The notes beneath the pieces are model-generated. The model was not told the DNA's origin. It saw nothing but the letters and a program-made list of their open reading frames with translations, and ran no database searches. Shown piece after piece: positions 24,555-33,171 of a stretch of DNA of 64,000 nt. The stretch spans positions 62,001 to 126,000 of the forward strand of contig UQDP01000003.1 in NCBI GenBank assembly GCA_900539845.1, in the 5' to 3' direction. Position 1 is the stretch's first letter. Every line of letters starts with the position of its first letter. The translations under genes were made by a program, and so were the position numbers. The DNA comes from an uncultured Oscillospiraceae bacterium (GTDB lineage Bacteria > Bacillota > Clostridia > Oscillospirales > Acutalibacteraceae).

Positions 24555-26495
24555 ATGTTTATTCTGTGCGGCACAATAGGTGCCATTTTGATTACGGCAA
24601 TAGAGATCATTCTGTTTTGCAGAAAAAGAACCTTCGGAAAATGCCTGCATATAACAGTCAGAAATATTTTTGTTATCAATCTTGTTTCGCTGGCGCTGTT
24701 GAAATATGTTTTTAAATACAAGCATTTTCTGGATACCTCTGCGTACGGCACGGAGAATTTTCTTAAATTCTTTGCTCTTTCGCTCGTTGTGGGAGCGGTT
24801 CTGCTGCTGATTTCGGCGTTTGTGAACAAATATCTTACATTTGAGGACGGAAAACGCAAAAAAACCCATGGCACAAGATTCGTGAAGATTCTTTCATGCT
24901 TTTTATGCGCTCTCGGATGCGCAGCATTTTTCGGCACGATTTGGGGTAAAGGCTCCTTCGGCGATGTTGCTGCGGACGAGCTTTTCATAACCATGTTCTC
25001 ACCCACGGGCGGAACCGACCCCGGCGTATATCTTGAAGCGTTTGAAGGTCCTGTTTTTCAGACGATGCTCTGCACGGCCGTATTCAGCATCTTTGTATAT
25101 TCCGATTTCAGTGTTGTTTATCACGGCGCCAAAAAGGCGGTTACGGTATTCAATGATCTGATACACAGAATCGTCAGCCTTGTGCTTTCAATCGCAATCC
25201 TTGCCGGCGGTATTGTTTACGGTGTTCAGAAATTCGATCTTGTCTCGCTTTACCATGCCTATTTCTCTGATTCTGATTTCATAGAGGATAATTATGTTGA
25301 TCCCCGAAAGGCTGATATCGTTTTCCCCGAAAAAAAGAGAAATATCATCCACATCTATCTTGAATCCATGGAAAACAGCTATCTGTCAAAGGAGCTCGGC
25401 GGATATATGGATACCAACCTTATGCCGGAGCTGACCGAGCTTTCATATGAAGGATATACATTCTCAAACAATCCGACTAAATTCGGAGGACCGATCCAGG
25501 GAACGGGCACTTCATGGTCCGTTGCCGCTATGGTCAACATGACGACGGGTCTGCCTATGAAAGTACCGGCAGAGCCGAACGCATACGGCTCAAAGGACAA
25601 TTTCCTTCCCGGCGCATATGCTTTCGGCGATATGCTGAGCGATCAGGGATATGAACAGACACTGATGTTCGGCGCCGACGCCAATTTCGGCGGACTTTCC
25701 TATTATTACGGCTCTCACGGTCATTACAAGATAATGGACTACAACTATGCGAAAACCACAGGTCTTATCCCTCAGGATTACAGAGAGTGGTGGGGTTATG
25801 AGGACGACAAGCTTTATGAATACGCGAAGGATGAGCTTACAAGGCTTTCACAGACAGGCAAGCCGTTTAACTTTACCATGGAGACCGCGGATACGCACAG
25901 ACCTCATGGCTATCTGAGCAAAAACGCTCCCACGCCGTATGATGATCAGTATTCAAACGTCATTGCTTACAGCTCTTCTGAAACAGTCAAATTTGTGCGC
26001 TGGATACAGGAACAGCCGTTTTATAAGAACACGACCGTTGTGCTCATCGGCGATCATCTAAGCATGGATACCGATTTCTTTGCGGACTTCGACCCAAATT
26101 ATCTCAGAACACAATATAATCTGATCCTCAACCCTGCTCCGCAGGTCGCTAACGCTCCGGCGGAAAGATTTGTAAACAGAAAATACGCGAGCTGGGATAT
26201 GTTCCCTACCATCCTTGCCAGCATGGGTGTTGAGATAAAAGGTGACAGGCTCGGCATAGGAACCAATCTTTTTTCAGACAAAAGAACCGTCTTTGAAGAA
26301 TACGGCGTAGACTTCGTGAACACAGAGATCGAAAAGAAAAGCGACTTTATGAACGAAAACATACTTGTTGATCCCGAAAATCCGCAGCCAATGGCTGTTC
26401 CTTCTACCGAACCCGAAACCGAAACATCCACACACCCGTCAACCACTGAAAGACCGTCTGCACCACCGACGACAAAACCGACTAAGCAAAATTAA
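24555..26495 (+). CDS. LTA synthase-family phosphoglycerol transferase (sulfatase fold)
   Basis: 646 residues. About five or six membrane helices (residues 1-220) precede an extracellular alkaline-phosphatase/sulfatase-fold domain that starts near NIIHIYLESMENSY. That segment is the first metal-ligand region of LtaS/MdoB enzymes. GTGTSWSVAAMVN holds the predicted Thr nucleophile, FGADANFGG and TADTHRPHGY follow, and VVLIGDHLSMD is the late metal-binding segment. The family transfers phosphoglycerol from phosphatidylglycerol onto cell-envelope glycans. The C-terminus is an unusual Thr/Pro/Glu-rich stretch (PSTEPETETSTHPSTTERP and beyond), perhaps a wall-spanning or glycosylated tail. GAGAGGAAGTAAAT precedes the ATG. 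The specific polymer made is not known. Confidence 0.88.
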   Translation: MFILCGTIGAILITAIEIILFCRKRTFGKCLHITVRNIFVINLVSLALLKYVFKYKHFLDTSAYGTENFLKFFALSLVVGAVLLLISAFVNKYLTFEDGKRKKTHGTRFVKILSCFLCALGCAAFFGTIWGKGSFGDVAADELFITMFSPTGGTDPGVYLEAFEGPVFQTMLCTAVFSIFVYSDFSVVYHGAKKAVTVFNDLIHRIVSLVLSIAILAGGIVYGVQKFDLVSLYHAYFSDSDFIEDNYVDPRKADIVFPEKKRNIIHIYLESMENSYLSKELGGYMDTNLMPELTELSYEGYTFSNNPTKFGGPIQGTGTSWSVAAMVNMTTGLPMKVPAEPNAYGSKDNFLPGAYAFGDMLSDQGYEQTLMFGADANFGGLSYYYGSHGHYKIMDYNYAKTTGLIPQDYREWWGYEDDKLYEYAKDELTRLSQTGKPFNFTMETADTHRPHGYLSKNAPTPYDDQYSNVIAYSSSETVKFVRWIQEQPFYKNTTVVLIGDHLSMDTDFFADFDPNYLRTQYNLILNPAPQVANAPAERFVNRKYASWDMFPTILASMGVEIKGDRLGIGTNLFSDKRTVFEEYGVDFVNTEIEKKSDFMNENILVDPENPQPMAVPSTEPETETSTHPSTTERPSAPPTTKPTKQN

Positions 26496-26504
26496 CTCTT
26501 TTAC

Positions 26505-26534
26505 GAAACACACCTGCCTTTACGGGTGTGTTTC
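26505..26534 (+). terminator. Terminator of the LtaS-like gene
   Basis: GAAACACACC / GGTGTGTTTC followed by TTTCATT, ten bases after the stop codon. Confidence 0.8.
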
Positions 26535-26589
26535 TTTCATTAACACTTTCTGATCATACTTTTTAAACCCGGAAAGGAATTATACTCTT

Positions 26590-27030
26590 ATGAAGATCCT
26601 GATTGACGCAGACGGCTGCCCGGTTACGGCGGCGGCAGTTCAGGCGGCGGAACAAAACAACATCAAGGCTCTTGTGTTTTGTGACACGAGCCACGTTTTC
26701 GCCTTTGAAAACGCGGAAGTCATAACCGTTTCAAAGGGTGCGGACAGCGCCGATTTCGCGCTTGTAAACCGCATTGAGCCGGGAGACATCATCGTTACGC
26801 AGGATTACGGACTTGCTGCTATGGCGCTCGCGAAAAAAGGCAGACCGATAACGCAGAACGGACTTGTTATAAGCGAACGGAATATCGATACTCTGCTTGC
26901 CTCGCGGCATATTGCGAAGAAAGTCCGACGCGCAGGAGGCAGACTCAAAGGCCCTTCAAAACGCTCATCCGAACAGGATGATCATTTTAAAAAGGCGCTT
27001 TCAGCGCTGATAAATGCAAATTTCACTTGA
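26590..27030 (+). CDS. UPF0178 (YaiI/YqxD) family protein
   Basis: 146 residues starting MKILIDADGCPV, the diagnostic start of the UPF0178/DUF188 family, with GADSADFALVNRI, GDIIVTQDYGLAAMAL and RRAGGRLKGPSKR in the expected order. The conserved acidic residues resemble those of PIN-type nucleases, but no activity is established. The protein is soluble and cytosolic. GGAAAGG precedes the ATG. Confidence 0.93.
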   Translation: MKILIDADGCPVTAAAVQAAEQNNIKALVFCDTSHVFAFENAEVITVSKGADSADFALVNRIEPGDIIVTQDYGLAAMALAKKGRPITQNGLVISERNIDTLLASRHIAKKVRRAGGRLKGPSKRSSEQDDHFKKALSALINANFT

Positions 27031-27055
27031 TATGAAACGGCATAAACTATATAAT
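27027..27055 (+). promoter_or_regulatory. Promoter upstream of the 72-residue protein and the second GH38 gene
   Basis: TTGATA (27027-27032), 17 bases, TATAAT (27050-27055). Confidence 0.75.
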
Positions 27056-27085
27056 GAATATATAAATTAAGATAGGAGAACGATC

Positions 27086-27304
27086 ATGAAAGTAAGACTT
27101 CCAAAACACAGAGAATTTCTGATTAAATTTGAGGACGGCTATGACAAAGCCGACGAGGCGTGGGAAGCGCTCAACAAAATCGTAAAGGATTATTCGGTGG
27201 ACGGAAAATCAATATATTCCGAAAGCTTTATCGAGGATAATGAGGACAAGGTGAAAGCGCTTCAGGAGCAATATGAATTCACCTATGAGATTATAGAGAA
27301 ATAA
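27086..27304 (+). CDS. Small acidic protein, unknown function
   Basis: 72 residues starting MKVRLPKHREFL, behind a good AGGAGAACGATC ribosome binding site and a consensus promoter. It is soluble, acidic and aromatic, with an amphipathic helix (KADEAWEALNKIVKDY) and a second helix near the end (EDKVKALQEQYEF). No family is recognised. It lies 38 bases before the GH38 gene and probably shares its transcript. Confidence 0.75.
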   Translation: MKVRLPKHREFLIKFEDGYDKADEAWEALNKIVKDYSVDGKSIYSESFIEDNEDKVKALQEQYEFTYEIIEK

Positions 27305-27342
27305 GATATCAATATATCATAAAGAGACAGTGATCATTTATT

Positions 27343-30300
27343 ATGGAAAAGAAAAAAGCATATATTGCCGCAACTGCCCATCTTGACACGGTGTGGCGGT
27401 GGAATCTTGCAAAAACAATAGACGAGTTTTTGCCCGAAACCTTTGAAAAAAACTTTGATCTGATTGAAAAATATCCGCATTACCGTTTTAATTTCGAAGG
27501 TGCGTTCCGCTATGCGCTCGCAGAGGAATACTATCCAAAACACTTTAAATACATAAAGAAGCTGATAGAGGACGGCAAATGGTGCATTTCAGGCTCGAGC
27601 TATGAAAACGGCGATGTGAATATTCCCTCCCCCGAAGCTTTGTTTAGAAACATCCTTCTCGGCAACGGATATTTCAGAAAGAAATTCGGCAAAGAAAGCG
27701 CAGATATCTTTCTGCCGGACTGCTTTGGCTTCGGCAAACAGCTTCCGAGTATCATAAAACATGCCGGGCTGTGCGGATTTTCCACTCAGAAGCTCAGCTG
27801 GGGCTCTGCTTACGGTGTTCCGTTTGACACAGGAATATGGCGCGGCGTTGACGGCGCAGAGGTATTTGCCTGCCTTGACGCGAAATCATACAGATATAAA
27901 TTCAGCGGAGACATTAGGGGCGACATTTCCGTTATAAACAAGATATCCAGAAACGCCTTTGAGGGCGGACTGCCGCAGACCATGCATCTTTACGGCACGG
28001 GTGACCAAGGCGGCTCTCCGGATGAAGAAAGCGTGCAGGCGCTTGAAGAGAGCGTTGAAAAAAACGGCAGCTCGGATTTTGAAGTGATATCCGCATCCAC
28101 AGATCAGTTTTTCAGAGACCTTGAAAAACTGCCGGACGCTGAGAAAGAATCGCTTCCCGTCTGGGACGGAGAATTGCTCATGACCTCTCACGGCGCAGGA
28201 GCATACACAAGCCGCGCAATGAACAAGAGACTCAACGCTCAAAATGAGAACATTGCAGATAGGACAGAAAAGCTCTGCGTGGCTGCTGACTGCGCAGGGG
28301 TTTTCAAATACCCTGCCGAAAATCTTGAAAAGGCATGGAAGCGTGTGATACAGCACCAGTTCCACGATGATATTACAGGCACGGGAAATATGGATGTTGT
28401 TTGCGATGCACAGAACGACTATTTCATTTCGCTCAGCGAATTCAAAACGGAGCTTGCGGCAGCAGGCGGTGCCCTTGCGAATGAAACAGACACAGAATGG
28501 GTCACCGAATGCGCGGTCATTGTAAGCAACCCGTCTGCTCATAAAAGAAGAGGCGCGGTACAAGCGCATATAAAATTACAGCACAATTCCACCTTTATAA
28601 AAGTACTGGATAAACACGGTAACGAAACGCCGAGCCAGGTGGTAAAAAAATCCGGCAAGGAATTCGACATTCTATTTATTGCCGATGTGGAAGCGCTCGG
28701 ATTAAAAGTCTACGATGTAGTTCCGGCAGACAGAGCATGCGAGACTGACACCGATCTGAAAGTCAGCGAGCATGTGCTTGAAAACGATAAATACAGACTC
28801 ATTTTCAACAAAAACGGCGACATAGGCACAATTATAGATAAAAAAAATAAGATCAAACTGCTGGACGCGCCAATCAAAATGGCGGCTTTCGCAGATACGG
28901 GAGCGCTCTCCTATCCCTCTTGGGAGATCAGGAAAAAGGATCTTGACGCCGAACCTGCATTTTATGCAAACTCCCCCAAATTCGAGATAGCCGAAAAAGG
29001 GCCGGCAAGAATCGCCGTAAGGGTAAAAAGAGAGCTGGACCATTCCTTTATAGAACAGACGGTTTACCTTGAGAGCGGCGGAGCGTTTATACGGGTTGAA
29101 AACAAGGTCGACTGGCGTTCACGACGCACATTGCTGAAAGCCGTGTTCCCGTTCAGCTGCTACAACCGGGAGACGTCATATGATCTCGGTCTCGGCGTTA
29201 TAAAGCGTGAAAACAACACGGACGCGCTGTATGAAGTTCCTGCGCAGAAATGGGCGGATATAACGGCAGGAAGCGGCAAATACGGTATTTCTGTTTTCTC
29301 GGACTGCAAATACGGATGGGATAAGCCCGCTTCAAACACCCTGAGACTGACCTGTATCCACACTCCTGCCGGAGCGTTTACAAAAGAAACAAGGCAGGAT
29401 CTTCAGGATCTGGGAAGAAATATATTCTCTTTCGGAATATACAGTCATAACGGCGGCTTTGAGAACGGCACCCAGCTTCAGAGCGAATATTTTGAAAAAC
29501 CGCTGATCGCTTTTCAGACAGGTGCACGCCGAAAAGGAGAGCTTGGAGACAGCTTTTCGTTTATGAGCATAAGCGATGAAAACGTGATTGTGAGAGCCGT
29601 AAAAAAGGCAGAGGACTCGGACGGAATCATTATTCGCGTAAACGAGGGCGGCGGCACAGCCAAAAAGGACGTAAAGCTTCGCTTTTACAAAAAGATCGTT
29701 CAGGCAGAAGAAGCCCTCGCAAACGAAAAAACGATAGGCAAAGCAAAATTCAGCGGCAGCTCACTTACTTTTTCTCTTAAGCCGTATGAAGTCAAGACCT
29801 TTAGGGTAAAGCTTGAAAACAGCGAAAAAAAAGCAAGAGAAAGCTTTAAGAAACTGAATATCGCATTCAATTCCAAAGGCTTTACACCAAATGAAAACAT
29901 GCGAAATGTTATTCTTCAGGGCGGCGGCTGTTCCCTGCCCGCCGAGCTTTGCCCCGAATCTCTGACCGTGGGCGGAATAACTTTCAGGATGCCGGACACA
30001 GATGCCGACAGAGACGTTATGGTGGCAAGAGAACAGACAATAGAGCTGCCTAAAGGATTTACAAAGCTTTATATGCTTGCCGCGTCCACTCTGGGCGACC
30101 GAGATGCAGTCTTTTACGCAGACGGCAAAGAACGGCCGTTAACCATATATTCATTCAGCGAGCCTATAGGAAAATGGGATATGGCAGGACTGAAACAGAC
30201 CGCGCTTGTCAAAGACGCAAAAGTGGGTATTGAGTTTACGCATACACATCACCCGGAAGGAGACATTCCCAACGGAAAGGTTTGCTTTTACCTATATGAG

Positions 30301-30606
30301 ATAGATATACGAAACTGCAAAACGCTCACCCTGCCGGAGGACAACAGAATCATCATTCTTGCTATGACAGCCGTAAAGAAATTTTCAAACACAAGCCTGA
30401 TAACAAAGCTTACGGATGAAACGCCGGACGAAAATTACAGCTTTAACGAGATCCCTCCGATCGACAAGATCATTGACAAAGCGGATTTTGTTACCATCAG
30501 AGCCGGAAAAATACAGGATCAGAAAAACGGCGGAAAAGGCAAAGGATTTAAAAGAGACAATATCATTACAAATATTATACGCTCTTATACAAAATCCGAA
30601 TGGTAA
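27343..30606 (+). CDS. Glycoside hydrolase family 38 protein (alpha-mannosidase-like), second type
   Basis: 1087 residues. The catalytic barrel starts almost at the N-terminus: TAHLDTVWRW (11-20) gives zinc ligands, FLPDCFGFG (123-131) the predicted nucleophile Asp126, and IQHQFHDDITGTG another zinc ligand. Large beta-sandwich regions follow, then a C-terminal extension of about 200 residues (from near GFTPNENMRNVILQ) with a carbohydrate-binding-like look (DGKERPLTIYS, NGKVCFYLYEID). It lacks the N-terminal domain of the other GH38 enzyme and differs in motifs, so it is a separate subfamily, not a recent duplicate. No signal peptide is seen, so it is likely cytosolic. The ribosome binding site is weak (AAGAGACAG). 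Confidence 0.9.
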   Translation: MEKKKAYIAATAHLDTVWRWNLAKTIDEFLPETFEKNFDLIEKYPHYRFNFEGAFRYALAEEYYPKHFKYIKKLIEDGKWCISGSSYENGDVNIPSPEALFRNILLGNGYFRKKFGKESADIFLPDCFGFGKQLPSIIKHAGLCGFSTQKLSWGSAYGVPFDTGIWRGVDGAEVFACLDAKSYRYKFSGDIRGDISVINKISRNAFEGGLPQTMHLYGTGDQGGSPDEESVQALEESVEKNGSSDFEVISASTDQFFRDLEKLPDAEKESLPVWDGELLMTSHGAGAYTSRAMNKRLNAQNENIADRTEKLCVAADCAGVFKYPAENLEKAWKRVIQHQFHDDITGTGNMDVVCDAQNDYFISLSEFKTELAAAGGALANETDTEWVTECAVIVSNPSAHKRRGAVQAHIKLQHNSTFIKVLDKHGNETPSQVVKKSGKEFDILFIADVEALGLKVYDVVPADRACETDTDLKVSEHVLENDKYRLIFNKNGDIGTIIDKKNKIKLLDAPIKMAAFADTGALSYPSWEIRKKDLDAEPAFYANSPKFEIAEKGPARIAVRVKRELDHSFIEQTVYLESGGAFIRVENKVDWRSRRTLLKAVFPFSCYNRETSYDLGLGVIKRENNTDALYEVPAQKWADITAGSGKYGISVFSDCKYGWDKPASNTLRLTCIHTPAGAFTKETRQDLQDLGRNIFSFGIYSHNGGFENGTQLQSEYFEKPLIAFQTGARRKGELGDSFSFMSISDENVIVRAVKKAEDSDGIIIRVNEGGGTAKKDVKLRFYKKIVQAEEALANEKTIGKAKFSGSSLTFSLKPYEVKTFRVKLENSEKKARESFKKLNIAFNSKGFTPNENMRNVILQGGGCSLPAELCPESLTVGGITFRMPDTDADRDVMVAREQTIELPKGFTKLYMLAASTLGDRDAVFYADGKERPLTIYSFSEPIGKWDMAGLKQTALVKDAKVGIEFTHTHHPEGDIPNGKVCFYLYEIDIRNCKTLTLPEDNRIIILAMTAVKKFSNTSLITKLTDETPDENYSFNEIPPIDKIIDKADFVTIRAGKIQDQKNGGKGKGFKRDNIITNIIRSYTKSEW

Positions 30607-30621
30607 ACTGAATATATATAG

Positions 30622-30658
30622 AAGACCGTTATATGCATTATCTGCATATAACGGTCTT
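30622..30658 (+). terminator. Terminator of the second GH38 gene
   Basis: Perfect 16-bp stem AAGACCGTTATATGCA / TGCATATAACGGTCTT followed by TCTCTTT. Confidence 0.85.
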
Positions 30659-30662
30659 TCTC

Positions 30663-30870
30663 TTTGTAAAGAGGAAAATCTTTACAAAAGTATTTTGTTG
30701 AATTTATTGTTGAAAACAATGTTAAAAATGTTGAAATATAATAATTATATTCTGATATAGAACAAATTTTGTAAAGGCAAATCGCTTTATATCAATAACT
30801 TCAACATAGTTTTCAACATTATTGCCTACTCATATTCAGATTGACAAAAGAAAATCAATCCGTATATACA
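30663..30870. repeat. Gene-free AT-rich segment with 12-bp-spaced TGTTGAA repeats on both strands
   Basis: TGTTGAA-type motifs start at 30696, 30708, 30720 (TGTTAAA) and 30729. The reverse complement TTCAACA starts at 30800 and 30812. Spacing is 12 bases within the first three and within the reverse pair. A hairpin TTTGTAAAGA / TCTTTACAAA lies at 30663-30688. The segment is closed on both sides by terminators of convergent genes (GH38 and ftsZ) and has no reading frame. It looks like a binding array or small RNA locus; its function is unknown. Confidence 0.55.
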
Positions 30871-30871
30871 A

Positions 30872-30900
30872 CAGCCCCGTACCATAACGGCACGGGACTG
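30872..30900 (-). terminator. Likely terminator of ftsZ
   Basis: Stem CAGCCCCGT / ACGGGACTG with one mismatch, 32 bases after the ftsZ stop on the minus strand. The T-tract is poor. Confidence 0.55.
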
Positions 30901-30932
30901 CTGCACATAAAGAAGAATCAAAGAAACACTGA

Positions 30933-32033
30933 TTATTTTTTATTGAAAAGACTTACAATACTGTCAAAAGTATCTGAATCATTTGCATTGAATGAGCTTG
31001 CCGGCTGAGTCTGAGCCTCAGGAGGAGCAACTTCAATGTTCGCTGTTGTGGACTTAATCGGAGTGCCGGGACCTTTATCGCCGAAACGAGTTGCGATAAC
31101 GGTGATAATCATCTCGTCCTCAAGTTCTTCATCAACATTCGCGCCCCAGATGATCTCGCAGTCAGGATGAACAGCATTCTTTACAATCGTTGAAGCAACA
31201 TCAATCTCTTCAAGACCGATATCGGATGAAGCGGTGATATTAAGCAGAACGCCACGCGCACCATCGATTGAAGTGTTAAGCAGCGGGCTGGAAATAGCAG
31301 CCTGTGCAGCGATTTCTGCCTTGTCCTTGCCCTTGGCTCTGCCTACGCCCATATGCGCATATCCTGCGTCTTTCATAATTTCGGTCACATCGGCAAAGTC
31401 GCAGTTAACAAGTCCTGTTGCGTTTACAAGATCCGAAATAGACTGAACGCCCTGACGAAGAACGTCATTTGCGATCTCAAAAGCATTGAGAAGCGTGATT
31501 CTTTCCTCTGTTACAAACTTAAGATTCTCATTAGGAATAACCATAATGGAATCGACATACTGCGCAAGCTCGTCTATACCAGCCTGAGCCTGATCCATAC
31601 GTCTTTTGCCTTCAAAAGCAAACGGTGTTGTAACAACGCCGACTGTAAGTATACCAAGATCCTTTGCAACCTGCGCAACAACAGGAGCAGCGCCTGTACC
31701 TGTGCCGCCGCCCATGCCGGCTGTGATGAACACCATCTCAGCACCTGTAAGCGCGTCCGTTATAGCCTCTCTGCTTTCATCGGCAGCCTTTTTACCTACT
31801 TCCGGCTTTGCGCCTGCGCCGCGACCCTTTGTTGCCTTTTCGCCGATCAGTATCTTCTGCGCAGCCTGAGACTTTGCAAGCGCAGGCTTATCGCTGTTTA
31901 CAGCGATAAATTCAACATCCTGTATATTGCAGTGCACCATGCGGTTTACGGCGTTTCCGCCGCCTCCGCCAACACCGACAACTTTTATGGAAACTACCTT
32001 TGTATCTTCGGTATCAATTTCGTAACGTCCCAT
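30933..32033 (-). CDS. ftsZ: Cell division GTPase FtsZ
   Basis: 366 residues from MGRYEIDTEDTK. GVGGGGGNAVNRM binds nucleotide near the N-terminus, the tubulin signature is MGGGTGTGAAP, and the synergy-loop region has NVDEELEDEM. A linker rich in Pro, Gln and Ala (EVAPPEAQTQPASS) leads to the C-terminal peptide DTFDSIVSLFNKK. This replaces the common D-IPxFLR-type tail and resembles the clostridial variants. FtsZ polymerises into the septal ring. AAGGAGAATAAAG fixes the start at 32033. A separate promoter lies 57-85 bases upstream, and ftsA is absent from its usual place. Confidence 0.98.
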   Translation of the reverse strand: MGRYEIDTEDTKVVSIKVVGVGGGGGNAVNRMVHCNIQDVEFIAVNSDKPALAKSQAAQKILIGEKATKGRGAGAKPEVGKKAADESREAITDALTGAEMVFITAGMGGGTGTGAAPVVAQVAKDLGILTVGVVTTPFAFEGKRRMDQAQAGIDELAQYVDSIMVIPNENLKFVTEERITLLNAFEIANDVLRQGVQSISDLVNATGLVNCDFADVTEIMKDAGYAHMGVGRAKGKDKAEIAAQAAISSPLLNTSIDGARGVLLNITASSDIGLEEIDVASTIVKNAVHPDCEIIWGANVDEELEDEMIITVIATRFGDKGPGTPIKSTTANIEVAPPEAQTQPASSFNANDSDTFDSIVSLFNKK

Positions 32034-32089
32034 ATCTTTATTCTCCTTATATGTAGTATAGTCAGACTTCAAGATGTCTTTACTTCTCT

Positions 32090-32118
32090 ATTGTAACAAT
32101 ATTGTAATCATTTTGCAA
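32090..32118 (-). promoter_or_regulatory. Promoter of ftsZ
   Basis: On the minus strand TTGCAA (32118-32113), 17 bases, TACAAT (32095-32090). The spacer holds another TTACAATATTG, giving an almost palindromic look. Confidence 0.75.
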
Positions 32119-32262
32119 TATTTTTTTATGATTTCGATGAATATTTTTTTCAAACTTTCAAGAATATCAAAATAAGAATTTGTGCATAATAGACAAATCG
32201 AATGTTTACAGTCGATTTTTGTTAAATTTTGTAAAGTGATTTTCTTTACTGATTTTGTAACC

Positions 32263-33171
32263 TTATTCAGCTGTAAAGTATGATTGCTTGTCAACTGTAA
32301 GATTTAAGTTTCCCTTAATATTAGGGCTTTCACTATCAAGCTGCTCACACGAGGCAAGCCCTCTTGTGATTTTATTTTCAAGATCTGTGCATCTGCCGAG
32401 TTCAAAGGTGATCCTGCCCATATAGATGATATAATTGCTGTTTACACCCTGTGTGTATATTTCCGTGGCTTGTGTCATTCCCGTAGTCCTTACCGCTTCG
32501 GCAAGCAGAGCGATTCGCTTTGCCGCATCTGCATCCTCAAACACGGCCTTCTCTCCCGGTTCTGATGCGCTTACCGTTAAATTACTGATCTTTATGGCTC
32601 CTGCCGGAATTTCCGCACAGGCATTTTCCAGCACCTTAAATGCACTGTCCAGCAAGATGCAGGAACCATCCGTATTTTCAATATAGTAATCCGCTGACGC
32701 ATCGGTTACATTCAATCTGACCGTTTCCGGCAGGACTCTCTCGACCTCAACACTGCTTATATACGGAAGCAGTCTTGTTATGCGCTGCTCTATCTCTTCA
32801 GAATCAAGCAGAAAAAGATTGTCCCCTGCCGCTATTCCTGACGCGTCCGCAATCTCCTGCTGCGAGTAGACACCGCTGCCTTTTGCCTCAATCGTCTCCG
32901 TACGGAAAAATACCGTAAGTGAAAGAACCGCTCCCACTGCCAGTAAAACGACAAGCAAGCAGGCTGCCAGAAGCCCTCTTCTGACGCTGTTTTTTAACCG
33001 CCTGCGTTTGTTTTGACGTTTTCTTTTTTGATTTCTGGTAGGTTCTGCCGGAACTCTTGCCCGCTGCCGGGAACCGCCGTATATTTTAGGCGGTTCCAGA
33101 TCGCTGAGCTGCGTTCTTGCGGCAAAACTCTTTTCGGAAACATTTCTCTTTTTTCTTTTATCATCCTTCAT
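32263..33171 (-). CDS. ftsQ: Cell division protein FtsQ/DivIB
   Basis: 302 residues. A long, very basic cytosolic N-terminus (RNQKRKRQNKRRRLKN) precedes one membrane helix (about 70-93, LLAACLLVVLLAVGAVLSL). The POTRA domain follows (TIEAKGSGVYSQQEIADASG), and then the beta domain. This is the FtsQ/DivIB layout; the protein stabilises the FtsL/FtsB complex at the septum. Its start overlaps the murA end by 11 bases. About 230 bases without a gene separate it from ftsZ, where ftsA is often found. Confidence 0.9.
   Translation of the reverse strand: MKDDKRKKRNVSEKSFAARTQLSDLEPPKIYGGSRQRARVPAEPTRNQKRKRQNKRRRLKNSVRRGLLAACLLVVLLAVGAVLSLTVFFRTETIEAKGSGVYSQQEIADASGIAAGDNLFLLDSEEIEQRITRLLPYISSVEVERVLPETVRLNVTDASADYYIENTDGSCILLDSAFKVLENACAEIPAGAIKISNLTVSASEPGEKAVFEDADAAKRIALLAEAVRTTGMTQATEIYTQGVNSNYIIYMGRITFELGRCTDLENKITRGLASCEQLDSESPNIKGNLNLTVDKQSYFTAE

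Noticed and set aside
30663..30870. CRISPR array
   Set aside because: The repeats are only 7 bases at 12-base steps and occur in both orientations; there are no unique spacers and no cas genes.
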